This document shows, piece by piece, positions 9,976 through 17,063 of a stretch of 64,000 nucleotides of DNA. Made by a program: the position numbers and the translations under genes. Numbering within the stretch: position 1 is the stretch's first letter; every line of letters begins with the position of its first letter. This stretch comes from Rubellimicrobium sp. Its GTDB lineage: Bacteria > Pseudomonadota > Alphaproteobacteria > Rhodobacterales > Rhodobacteraceae. A model generated the notes under the pieces. That model saw only the letters and a program-made list of their open reading frames with translations, did not search any database and was not told where the DNA came from. The stretch lies in the NCBI GenBank assembly GCA_019454835.1, contig JACFNP010000005.1, positions 25,185 through 89,184 on the forward strand, read 5' to 3'.

Positions 9976-10500
9976 ATGCGACTGGTCAGGACGGGCGCTC
10001 TGGCGCTGACGCTGGTGATGGCGGCGGGCACGGCAATGGCGCAGGAGGCGCCCGAGGCGGCGGACCCGCCGCAGGCACCGGCGGCGCCGATGTGGCTGGT
10101 GTCGTGCTCGAACCAGATGCAGCCCGACACGCTGGTCTGCGAGGTGTCGCAGAGCATCGTTCTCACCGATGATGCCGGTCGCAGCCAGCGCATCGCCACC
10201 GCCGCCTTCCTGCGCGCCGCCGGGAGCACCGAGACGACGGCGGTCTTCACCTTTCCCTACGAGATCGACCTGACGCGCGCGCCGGTCCTGTCGGTGGACG
10301 GCGCCGATCTGGGCAGCCTTGCCTGGCAAAGCTGCGACGCGCAGGGCTGCTATGCCAGCGGCCCGGTCGCGGAGGACTGGCTGGATGTGCTGCGCAGCGG
10401 CGAGGCACTGGTGGCCCATCTGCGCGCGCGCAACGGGCAGGACTACGACTTCAACTTCCAGCTTCAGGATCTGGCCCCGGCAATGACCGTGCTGCCCTGA
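9976..10500 (+). CDS. IalB-like (invasion-associated locus B) periplasmic protein
   Basis: A 174-residue protein with a clear signal peptide (hydrophobic core residues 5-20, cleavage near AMAQE). The mature part shows the IalB pattern: a W-x(3)-C near residue 43, CE-x(2)-Q near residue 56, then a hydrophobic strand, and a C-x(3)-GC-x-A element near residue 118, with four cysteines suited to two disulfides. A strong AAGGAAGGA ribosome site precedes the ATG. It follows the autotransporter gene by 13 bp and is probably co-transcribed with it. IalB-family proteins are secreted or envelope proteins of poorly defined role in free-living alphaproteobacteria; a role in invasion should not be assumed. 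Confidence 0.75.
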   Translation: MRLVRTGALALTLVMAAGTAMAQEAPEAADPPQAPAAPMWLVSCSNQMQPDTLVCEVSQSIVLTDDAGRSQRIATAAFLRAAGSTETTAVFTFPYEIDLTRAPVLSVDGADLGSLAWQSCDAQGCYASGPVAEDWLDVLRSGEALVAHLRARNGQDYDFNFQLQDLAPAMTVLP

Positions 10501-10523
10501 CCGCCGGGGCAGGCGGGGGCTTC

Positions 10524-10662
10524 AGAGCGGGTCGCGTTTTCATGGACTCGGCGGACGCGGTCGCGTGGATTGCTGCGTTGCCTGCGGCGCCTCGCAATGA
10601 CGGAATCGCCCGGTTGCCCTGGCATCAAACGTTCCCGTTTGCCTGCGAAATGCTTCAGTCCA
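10524..10662. repeat. Composite palindromic element, apparently interrupted by a CATTGCGAG repeat
   Basis: Read on the minus strand this interval starts with GCATTTCGCAGGCAAACG, contains a small hairpin (CAAACG/CGTTTG), and ends in a TCCGCCGAGTCCATG...CGACCCGCTCT arm. The same two arms, in the same order, are found at 54504-54607. Here they are separated by part of a CATTGCGAG element (10563-10603). The 3' end of the gntR gene runs into the element. Confidence 0.6.
10563..10603. repeat. Partial CATTGCGAG palindromic repeat (half copy)
   Basis: Only the right half of the family is present: TGGATTGC, a variable Gly-like GC stretch, then CCTCGCAATGACGG. The left half (CGTCATTGCGAG) is absent. 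It sits inside the composite element described at 10524-10662. Confidence 0.65.
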
Positions 10663-11350
10663 GCCGCCCGGCGGCGCGCTTCATGCGGATGAAGCTCATC
10701 GAGATGTGGCTGCGGTGGATCAGCGTCGCCGACCGGATGTCGCCGATGGCAAGCGGGCGCAGCACCTCGCCGACCTCGTGCTGGAATATCCGCGCCTCGG
10801 TGGCAACATCGACCTCGCCCGCCGCCATGGTTTTCAGCCACAGCCGCGAGGTCTGGAAGAACAGCCTCTCGCTGAAGACGCGCAGCGGCGCGTTGGTGGT
10901 GATCTGGTGGAACGCCCGGAAGAAGGCGAGGTTCAGTTCCCCGAAGCGGCGGCCTTCCGGGGCGGGGCTGTCGGCCAGTTCGCCCAGAAGGTCGCCGATC
11001 TCCTGCATCCGCGCCCAGAGTCCGGCATCGGGCTGCTGCGGCCCGAGGCGGCCCAGAAGGTCGGCCAGTTCGAGCCGCAGCTCGTAGACCGGCACGAGTT
11101 CCTCGAGGCTGACCTCGGTGACGAAGGTGCCGACGCCCTGTACCGACTGAAGCAGCCCCTCGCCCTCAAGCCGCACCAGCACCCGGCGCAGGGGCGTGCG
11201 GCTGACGCCGAATTCCTCGGCCAGCGCCTGTTCCGACAGCCGCGCGCCGGGCGGATAGTCGAGCAGGCAGATACGGGTCTGCAGGTCGGTGTGAATCCGC
11301 TCGAAGCGGTCGCGGGCGGTCTCGGGCTGCGGGGGGGAATCCAGGTCCAT
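10655..11350 (-). CDS. GntR-family transcriptional regulator, FCD (FadR-like) type
   Basis: Encodes 231 residues from the ATG at 11350. An upstream in-frame start exists, but it would overlap the preceding permease gene, and the MDLDSP start gives the usual family length. Residues about 12-78 form the winged helix-turn-helix (PPGARLSEQALAEEFGVSRT is the recognition region), and residues about 85-220 form an all-helical FCD effector domain with the expected histidines (FHQ, HEVGEV, HRSH). It is the last gene of a leftward operon with the ectoine hydrolase, deacetylase and DMT permease, 4 bp after the permease stop. It is the best local candidate for a repressor binding the TTGTGCACAA palindromes at 14629 and 14734; the inducer may be an ectoine breakdown product. 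Both points are inference. Confidence 0.85.
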   Translation of the reverse strand: MDLDSPPQPETARDRFERIHTDLQTRICLLDYPPGARLSEQALAEEFGVSRTPLRRVLVRLEGEGLLQSVQGVGTFVTEVSLEELVPVYELRLELADLLGRLGPQQPDAGLWARMQEIGDLLGELADSPAPEGRRFGELNLAFFRAFHQITTNAPLRVFSERLFFQTSRLWLKTMAAGEVDVATEARIFQHEVGEVLRPLAIGDIRSATLIHRSHISMSFIRMKRAAGRLD

Positions 11351-11354
11351 GCCG

Positions 11355-12266
11355 CTACCCGGTCGCCCGCGCGACGAGTTGCACGCCGCCGACCGACAGG
11401 GCCAGACCTGCAAAGGCCAGCAGGCCCATCGGCTCGCCGAGGATCAGCCAGGACATCGCCATCGCGAGCGGCGGCACCAGATACATGAGCGACGACAGCC
11501 GCGTGGCGTCGCCCCGCTGGATCAGGGCGATGAACAGGCCGATGGCGATGACGGAATTGGCGAAGGTCAGATAGGCCAGCGACAGGACGAGTTCGGGCTG
11601 CCAGTCGGCCACCATCGTTTCGGACAGCCATGCCACGGGCAGCAGGATTGCAAAGCCGACCGCATATTGCACGATCCCGCCGACGACCGGGTCGGTCTTC
11701 ATGCCGTGCCATTTCTCGAACAATGTCGCCCCGGAAATCCCCGCCAGCGCCCCGAGCGCCAGCAGGATCGCCACCGACGGGCTGGGGCCGAGCGCGCCTT
11801 GCGAGGCGACGACCAGCACCACGCCCGCAAAGCCGATGCCGATGCCCGTCCACAGCAGCCAGCCGCTGTGGCCCTGTCCCAGAAGCGGCAGCACGGCGGC
11901 GACGACGGCGGGTTGCAGCGCCATGATGATCGCGGTGGTGCCCGCGTTCATGCCCTGCTTCATGGCGAAATAGGCAAGGCCGAAATAGACGCACTGGATC
12001 AGAAAGCCCGTCACCGCGATGGCGCCCCAGTGGCGGGCGGATTTCGGCCAGACCGGGCGATGCAGGAACAGGAACGGCACCAGCGCCAGCACCGCCAGCG
12101 CATAGCGCCAGACCAGAAGGGTCAGAGGTTCGATATAGTCAAGACTGAGCTTGCCTATCGGGTAGCCGCCCGACCAGAAGATCAGGAAAATGAAAGGCGC
12201 GGCCCGCCAGAACAGCGCCGTGAGGGGCGGTTCCGTGACGGGTGCCGGGATCGCCCCCTGCGTCAC
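11355..12266 (-). CDS. EamA/DMT-family inner-membrane permease
   Basis: A 303-residue protein of ten hydrophobic segments arranged as two EamA repeats (about residues 20-150 and 165-298), typical of drug/metabolite transporters that export amino acids or related small molecules. Motifs such as WRYALAVL and the late LGEPMGLLAFAG fit the family. Its start overlaps the stop of the deacetylase gene (ATGA), so the two are translationally coupled. The position inside an ectoine-degradation operon suggests it moves an ectoine-pathway metabolite, for example a diaminobutyrate-like amino acid, but the substrate is not visible in sequence. Confidence 0.85.
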   Translation of the reverse strand: MTQGAIPAPVTEPPLTALFWRAAPFIFLIFWSGGYPIGKLSLDYIEPLTLLVWRYALAVLALVPFLFLHRPVWPKSARHWGAIAVTGFLIQCVYFGLAYFAMKQGMNAGTTAIIMALQPAVVAAVLPLLGQGHSGWLLWTGIGIGFAGVVLVVASQGALGPSPSVAILLALGALAGISGATLFEKWHGMKTDPVVGGIVQYAVGFAILLPVAWLSETMVADWQPELVLSLAYLTFANSVIAIGLFIALIQRGDATRLSSLMYLVPPLAMAMSWLILGEPMGLLAFAGLALSVGGVQLVARATG

Positions 12267-13420
12267 CCCAGCCTCTGCGTCAGATGCCCGAGCATGTCCA
12301 GACAGCGCCCCAACTGGTCGAGCGACAGATATTCGTCGGGCTTGTGCGCCTGCGCGATCGAGCCGGGGCCGCAGATCACCGCATCCATGCCAAGGGCCTG
12401 GAAGATGCCAGCCTCGGTGCCGAAGGGGACGGTGCCTGCCTCGTCCGCGCCGGTCAGCGCCAGCATCAGGTCGCGGGCCGCGTTGGTGTCCATCGGGATC
12501 AGGCCGTCGACCTCGCCCACCACTTCGGTGACGATGTCGGCGGCGGGGCTGGTGGCGCGCATCGCGGGCAGCAGGTCATGCGCGCACAGCTCGCGCAGGC
12601 TGTCCTTGACGAAATCGGCGTCGCCCGCCTGCACCGGCCGCATCTCCCAGTCGATCCGGGCGCGGCCGGGGATGACGTTGTGTGCGACGCCGCCCTGCAG
12701 CGCGCCGGTGTTGATCGTGGTCCAGGGCGGATCGAAGCGGTTCGAGGCCGGGGCGCGGGCCTTCAGCGCCTCGCGCAGCTCCAGCAGCCGCGCGACGTAA
12801 CGCACCGCATATTCGACCGCATTCACGCCGCGATCGGGGGCCGAGCCGTGGCCCTCCAGCCCGGTGAAATGCACCGAATATTCGTAGCAGCCCTTGTGCC
12901 CCTCGATCACCTGCATGAGCGTGGGTTCACCGATGATGGCGACCGAGGGCAGCGCCTCGCGCCCGCGCAACAGCGGCGCCAGCGCCTGCGCGCCAAGGCA
13001 GCCCACTTCCTCGTCATGGGTGAAGGCGAAATGCACCGGGCGCCGGGTCGCCGCCTGCGCAAAATCGGGCGCCATCGCCACGGCGGCGGCGATGAAGCCC
13101 TTCATGTCGCAGGTGCCGCGCCCGAACAGCCGCCCGTCGCGTTCCACCATGGCGAAAGGGTCGGTGGTCCATGCCTGATCGGTGACCGGGACCACGTCCG
13201 AATGACCCGACAGCAGGATGCCGCCCGGCGCATCAGGGCCGATGGTGGCCCAGAGATTGGCCTTGGTGCCGCTGGCGTCCTGCTGCATCTCGACCCGCGC
13301 CCCTGCCGATGACAGGGCATCGGCAAGGAACACGATCATCTCGAGGTTGCTGTCCGAGGATACCGTCGGAAAGGCGACCAGCCTGCCCAGCAGATCGACG
13401 GTCTCGCGCAAACGGTCCAA
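12263..13420 (-). CDS. M20 (ArgE-type) deacetylase, likely N-acetyl-diaminobutyrate deacetylase
   Basis: 385 residues of the M20 metallopeptidase/ArgE family. The metal-site motifs are intact: HSDVVP at 73-78, the GTCDMKGF aspartate at 105, HDEEVG at 135-140, and a late IAQAHKPDE histidine. The GHGSAPDRGVNA segment belongs to the dimerisation lid. By family it would be called acetylornithine deacetylase, but it lies 3 bp after the ectoine hydrolase gene, so the likely substrate is N-acetyl-2,4-diaminobutyrate released from ectoine (the role some annotations call DoeB2). The usual EutE/DoeB enzyme of this step is of the unrelated AstE/aspartoacylase family and is not seen in the window. Substrate assignment is inference from context. 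Confidence 0.8.
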   Translation of the reverse strand: MDRLRETVDLLGRLVAFPTVSSDSNLEMIVFLADALSSAGARVEMQQDASGTKANLWATIGPDAPGGILLSGHSDVVPVTDQAWTTDPFAMVERDGRLFGRGTCDMKGFIAAAVAMAPDFAQAATRRPVHFAFTHDEEVGCLGAQALAPLLRGREALPSVAIIGEPTLMQVIEGHKGCYEYSVHFTGLEGHGSAPDRGVNAVEYAVRYVARLLELREALKARAPASNRFDPPWTTINTGALQGGVAHNVIPGRARIDWEMRPVQAGDADFVKDSLRELCAHDLLPAMRATSPAADIVTEVVGEVDGLIPMDTNAARDLMLALTGADEAGTVPFGTEAGIFQALGMDAVICGPGSIAQAHKPDEYLSLDQLGRCLDMLGHLTQRLG

Positions 13421-13423
13421 GGG

Positions 13424-14608
13424 TCAATCCTTCACGAAGAGCTTGCGCTCCACATCGCCCAGCACCTCGGCGGCGCCGCTGTCACGGATGAGAATCGTTT
13501 CTGTGTTCTCGATCCCCCAGTCATCCATCCACAATGCGGGCATGAAATGGAAGGTCATGCCCGGTTGCAGGACGGTGGTGTCCTCGGCCCGGATCGAGGC
13601 GGTCCGCTCGCCCCAGTCGGGCGGATAGGAGATGCCGACCGGATAGCCCATGCGCCCCTGCCGGGGGATGCGGTATTTCTCCATCACCGCCATGAAGGCG
13701 TTCGAGATGTCGCAGGTCCGGTTGCCCGCGCGCGCGGCGTCAAGCCCGGCTTCGATCCCTTCAAGCTGGGCCTTCTCGACCTCGCGCACCCGCGCGGGCG
13801 GCTTGCCCAGATAGACCGTGCGGCACAGCGGCGCATGGTAGCGGCGATAGCAGCCGGAGAGTTCAAAGAACGTGGCCTCGCCCGATTTCATCGGCGCGCC
13901 GTTCCAGGTGAGATGCGCGGCGGTCGCGTCCACGCCCGAAGGCGTCAGCGGCACGATGGCGGCGTAATCGCCCCAGTCGTCGCCGACGCCGGTGATGGCG
14001 GCATGGAAGATGTCGGCCACCAGATCGTTCTTGCGCACGCCGGGGGCGGCGCGGTCGATGGCGGTGCGGACGATCTTCGAGGAAATCTTCGCCGCCTTGC
14101 GGATGAAGGCGATTTCCTCGTCCGATTTCAGCAGCCGCTGCCAGTTCACCAGCCCCGTGGCGTCGGGAAAGCTGGCGTTCGGCAGTTCGGCCTGCAGGAC
14201 GGCATGGGCCTTGGCCGAGTAGTAATAATTGTCCATCTCGACGCCGATGCGCGCCCGATCCAGCCCCAGATCGCGCAGCACGCGGGCCAGGTCCTGCATC
14301 GGGTGGCGCACGGTCGATTGCACGTAGTCGTCGTGGTAACCGTGGATCGAATTGCGCCCGATCCAGCAGGTCCGCCCGGCGCCGATGGCATCCATGTTGC
14401 GCCCCCACCAGTGCGGCTCACCGGCGCCGGTCAGGATCACCCCCTGATGGACGTAGAACGACCAGCCGTCATAGCCGGTCAGCCAGGCCTGATTCGACGG
14501 GTCGGTGACGAAGACCGCATCAAGCCCGGCCTCCTCCATCGCGGCGCGCGCGCGGGCCAGCCTGCGGGCATATTCGGCGGGGCTGAAGGGGATGTCAGGC
14601 ACGCTCAT
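13424..14608 (-). CDS. doeA: Ectoine hydrolase (M24 / creatinase-like fold)
   Basis: 394 residues, starting at the ATG at 14608 (MSVPDIPFSP); a longer frame exists upstream but covers the divergent promoter. N-terminal creatinase-type domain (about 1-160) and C-terminal pita-bread domain. Segments such as TGYDGWSFYVHQ, GVEMDNYYYSAKAH, ELSGCYRRYHAPLCR and GRMGYPVGISYPPDWGERT are characteristic of ectoine hydrolases (DoeA/EutD). The enzyme opens the ectoine ring to N-acetyl-2,4-diaminobutyrate in the cytoplasm; hydroxyectoine is handled likewise. First gene of a leftward operon, divergent from ehuB across a 183-bp region containing two palindromic operators. Confidence 0.9.
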   Translation of the reverse strand: MSVPDIPFSPAEYARRLARARAAMEEAGLDAVFVTDPSNQAWLTGYDGWSFYVHQGVILTGAGEPHWWGRNMDAIGAGRTCWIGRNSIHGYHDDYVQSTVRHPMQDLARVLRDLGLDRARIGVEMDNYYYSAKAHAVLQAELPNASFPDATGLVNWQRLLKSDEEIAFIRKAAKISSKIVRTAIDRAAPGVRKNDLVADIFHAAITGVGDDWGDYAAIVPLTPSGVDATAAHLTWNGAPMKSGEATFFELSGCYRRYHAPLCRTVYLGKPPARVREVEKAQLEGIEAGLDAARAGNRTCDISNAFMAVMEKYRIPRQGRMGYPVGISYPPDWGERTASIRAEDTTVLQPGMTFHFMPALWMDDWGIENTETILIRDSGAAEVLGDVERKLFVKD

Positions 14609-14628
14609 GGTGCGCTCCGTTCGCTGAT

Positions 14629-14640
14629 GTTGTGCACAAC
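14629..14640. promoter_or_regulatory. Palindromic operator, doeA side
   Basis: A perfect 12-bp palindrome, GTTGTGCACAAC, just downstream of the putative doeA -10 element and 21 bp upstream of the doeA start. It shares the TTGTGCACAA core with the site at 14734. Position fits a repressor that blocks promoter clearance. The GntR/FCD or AsnC regulators of this locus are candidate ligands. Confidence 0.65.
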
Positions 14641-14641
14641 C

Positions 14642-14668
14642 GCTATATCGAAACCTGCAACCCGGCAA
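14642..14668 (-). promoter_or_regulatory. Putative doeA promoter
   Basis: On the minus strand a TTGCCG (-35-like) is followed after 15 bp by TATAGC (-10-like); CTTGCC gives a 16-bp spacer. The palindrome at 14629-14640 follows immediately. Spacing is short of the ideal 17 bp, so this is tentative. Confidence 0.4.
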
Positions 14669-14705
14669 GAATTTCCCTTGCTGCATGTGCGAAAGAGAAT
14701 TTTTC

Positions 14706-14733
14706 TTGACGCATTGGGTCTGAGATGTGACTT
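14706..14733 (+). promoter_or_regulatory. Putative ehuB promoter
   Basis: A good -35-like TTGACG at 14706-14711 lies in a locally AT-rich stretch. The -10 at the expected distance (TGACTT, about 14728) is weak. The palindrome at 14734-14745 begins directly after it, mirroring the arrangement on the doeA side. Confidence 0.4.
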
Positions 14734-14745
14734 CTTGTGCACAAG
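14734..14745. promoter_or_regulatory. Palindromic operator, ehuB side
   Basis: A perfect 12-bp palindrome, CTTGTGCACAAG, with the same TTGTGCACAA core as 14629-14640. The two centres are 105 bp apart, about ten helical turns, so a dimer on each site would face the same side of the DNA and could loop the divergent promoter region. Confidence 0.65.
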
Positions 14746-14791
14746 GACGAGGGATTCCCTACCGGAGTCCAGCAACACGGGAGAGAGAAAC

Positions 14792-15634
14792 ATGACCTCG
14801 ACGGTCAAGACCCTGATCACAGCCGGTTTTGCCCTGGGCGTGTCCGCAGCCGCAGTCATGGCCGGGCCGCTCATGGACCGGATCGACGCGGGCGATTCGA
14901 TTCGCATCGGCTTCGCCAACGAGATTCCCTTCGCCTATGCCGACGAGGCGGGCAATGCGGCGGGCTTCGTCAACGCGATGACGCTCGATATCCTGCAGAA
15001 CATGGGCTACACGAACATCGAGGCGGTGCAGACCGAATGGGGCGGCCTCATTCCCGGCCTCAATGCCGGGCGGTTCGACATCGTCACCGGCGGCATGAAC
15101 ATCCTCGCCTCGCGCTGCGAGAACATGGCGTTTTCCGAACCGATCGCCACCATCGGCGACGGTTTCATCGTCGCGCCGGGCAACCCCAAGGGTCTTGAGA
15201 CCTACGAGGGCATCCACGAGGCGGGCGCCACGCTGGTGACCGGCGCGGGCTATTCCAACATCGAGGCCGCCAAGGCCGCGGGCATGACCGACGCCGACAT
15301 CATGATCGTGCCCGGCCCGACCGAAATCCTTGCGGCCGTGGTCGCGGGCCGCGCCGATGCGGGCACCGGCACCTATTTCACCATGGCCCAGCTTGCCGCC
15401 AGTTCCGACGGCAAGGTCGAGGTGACCGACCCCAACGCGCTGCCCGAGGAAACCTTCAACTGGGCGGGCATCGGCTTCCGCTTCGAGGACCAGGACTTCC
15501 TCGATGCGTTCAACGCCGCGCTGGCCGACTATATCGGCTCTGACCAGATGATGGCCTCGGTGGCACAATACGGCTACACCGAAGACACGCTGCCCGGCGA
15601 CCGCGAGACCGCCTGGGTCTGCGAGAACCGCTGA
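14792..15634 (+). CDS. ehuB: Ectoine/hydroxyectoine-binding periplasmic protein
   Basis: 280 residues from the ATG at 14792, preceded by GAGAGAG. The long open frame upstream has no start in a sensible place and crosses the promoter. A Sec signal peptide (about residues 1-24, cleavage after VMA) precedes a type-II periplasmic binding domain of the polar amino-acid class (DSIRIGFANEIPFAYADEAGNAAGF, GRFDIVTGGMNILASRC). Sequence and context match EhuB, which captures ectoine and hydroxyectoine for EhuCDA. Two strong hairpins follow the stop codon before ehuC. Confidence 0.93.
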   Translation: MTSTVKTLITAGFALGVSAAAVMAGPLMDRIDAGDSIRIGFANEIPFAYADEAGNAAGFVNAMTLDILQNMGYTNIEAVQTEWGGLIPGLNAGRFDIVTGGMNILASRCENMAFSEPIATIGDGFIVAPGNPKGLETYEGIHEAGATLVTGAGYSNIEAAKAAGMTDADIMIVPGPTEILAAVVAGRADAGTGTYFTMAQLAASSDGKVEVTDPNALPEETFNWAGIGFRFEDQDFLDAFNAALADYIGSDQMMASVAQYGYTEDTLPGDRETAWVCENR

Positions 15635-15644
15635 TCGTCACGCT

Positions 15645-15709
15645 GACCGGCGCCGGACCCGCGCCGGTCGACTGATCGCCACCCCGGAGGACCGGCGCCG
15701 CCGGTCCTC
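15645..15709 (+). other. Two intercistronic hairpins between ehuB and ehuC
   Basis: First hairpin: GACCGGCGC / GCGCCGGTC (15645-15669, 7-nt loop). Second: GAGGACCGG / CCGGTCCTC (15687-15709, 5-nt loop). Neither is followed by a T-tract, so partial termination or protection of the ehuB 3' end is more likely than full termination. Confidence 0.65.
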
Positions 15710-15730
15710 TGCGCCCCGAACGGGAATGCG

Positions 15731-16396
15731 ATGTCGATCTGGGACTTTCTGCTGCAATTCGGCGGGCGCCTGACCAGCGGGACGCTCTACACCGTGGCGC
15801 AGTTCCTGCTTGCCTCGGTCGTGGCCATCGTCTTCGCGCTGCTGTCCGGTCTGGGCAAGCTGTCGCGGAACCGCGCGATCCGCTGGGCCTCGATCATCTA
15901 TATCGAGATCTTTCGCGGCACCTCGCTGCTGGTGCAGCTTTACTGGATCTACTTCGTCCTGCCGCTGTTCGGCCTGACCCTGCCGAAATTCGTCGCGGGC
16001 TTCCTGTCGGTGGGGCTGAATATCGGCTCCTACGGGGCCGAACTGGTGCGCGGCGCGATCCAGTCCGTGCCGCGCGGCCAGTGGGAGGCCGCCTATGCGC
16101 TGTCGATGTCGCCCGCGAAACGCATGATCCGGGTGATCCTGCCGCAGGCCTTCGTCATCATGCTGCCGCCCTGGGGCAACCTGCTGATCGAGCTGCTGAA
16201 AGGCACGGCGTTGGTGGCGCTGATCTCGGTCACCGACCTGATGTTCGAGGCCAAGCAGATCAACGGCTCCACCTTCCTGTCGGTGCAGGCCTTCGGCTCG
16301 GCGCTGGTGATCTATTACATCCTTGCCCGGTTCCTCATCACGCCCTTCATGCGCTGGTGCGAACGCGCCATGGCCCGAAAGCTGAGCCGGACATGA
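15731..16396 (+). CDS. ehuC: Ectoine/hydroxyectoine ABC permease EhuC
   Basis: 221 residues, polar-amino-acid-type ABC permease with about five membrane segments. The cytoplasmic loop contact with the ATPase is visible as RGAIQSVPRGQWEAAYALSMS (EAA-type loop near residue 115). It starts 96 bp after ehuB, beyond two hairpins, and its TGA overlaps the ehuD ATG. With EhuD it forms the heteromeric channel of the importer. Confidence 0.92.
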   Translation: MSIWDFLLQFGGRLTSGTLYTVAQFLLASVVAIVFALLSGLGKLSRNRAIRWASIIYIEIFRGTSLLVQLYWIYFVLPLFGLTLPKFVAGFLSVGLNIGSYGAELVRGAIQSVPRGQWEAAYALSMSPAKRMIRVILPQAFVIMLPPWGNLLIELLKGTALVALISVTDLMFEAKQINGSTFLSVQAFGSALVIYYILARFLITPFMRWCERAMARKLSRT

Positions 16397-17061
16397 GCTT
16401 TCAGTGGAAATGGGAGTTCACCTGGGCAATCCTGCCGCGCCTGATGTGGGCGACGGTGAATACGCTGCTGGCGTCCGGCATCGGCTATGCCATCGCCATG
16501 GTGCTGGGGCTGGTGTTCGCGCTGCTGCTGCGCACCGGCTGGAAGCCGCTGACCCTGCCGCTGCGCGAGGCGATCGAGTTCATCCGCTCGACCCCGCTGG
16601 TCCTGCAAATCTTCTTCGTCTTCTACGTCGGCCCGCAGTTCGGCGTGCGGCTGTCGCCATGGGTCTCGGGCATGATCGCCATCGGCCTGCATTATTCGTG
16701 CTACCTGTCCGAGGTCTACCGCGCCGGGATCGAAGCCGTTCCCCGCGGCCAGTGGGAGGCCGCCCGCGCGCTGAACATGTCGACCCGCGACACCTACATG
16801 CGCATCGTCATTCCGCAGGCGCTGCCGCCGTCGATTGCCGGGATGGGCAATTACCTCGTCGGCATCTTCAAGGATACGCCGATGCTGTCGGTGATCGGGG
16901 TGGCCGAGCTGATGCAGACCGCCAATGCCATCGGCTCGGAAACCTACCGCTTCCTTGAACCCTACACCCTTGTCGGGGTGATCTTCCTGCTGCTCTCTCT
17001 GCCCACGGCGGCGTTCATGCGCCAGTTCGAGGCCTGGGTGCGGCGCAAGCTGGGAATGTGA
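16393..17061 (+). CDS. ehuD: Ectoine/hydroxyectoine ABC permease EhuD
   Basis: 222 residues from the ATG at 16393, which overlaps the ehuC stop by four bases. Hydrophobic protein of the same family as EhuC, with the EAA-type loop EAVPRGQWEAARALNMSTRDT near residue 115. It pairs with EhuC and with the EhuA ATPase encoded next. Confidence 0.92.
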   Translation: MSFQWKWEFTWAILPRLMWATVNTLLASGIGYAIAMVLGLVFALLLRTGWKPLTLPLREAIEFIRSTPLVLQIFFVFYVGPQFGVRLSPWVSGMIAIGLHYSCYLSEVYRAGIEAVPRGQWEAARALNMSTRDTYMRIVIPQALPPSIAGMGNYLVGIFKDTPMLSVIGVAELMQTANAIGSETYRFLEPYTLVGVIFLLLSLPTAAFMRQFEAWVRRKLGM

Positions 17062-17063
17062 CC

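Noticed and set aside
7248..10250. 1000-codon antisense frame over the autotransporter 3' end and ialB
   Set aside because: Shadow frame spanning two real genes; no motif or ribosome site.
12263..13420. Plain arginine-biosynthesis argE
   Set aside because: No arg genes around; tightly coupled to ectoine hydrolase and a DMT permease. Catabolic deacetylase is the better reading, though substrate remains unproven.
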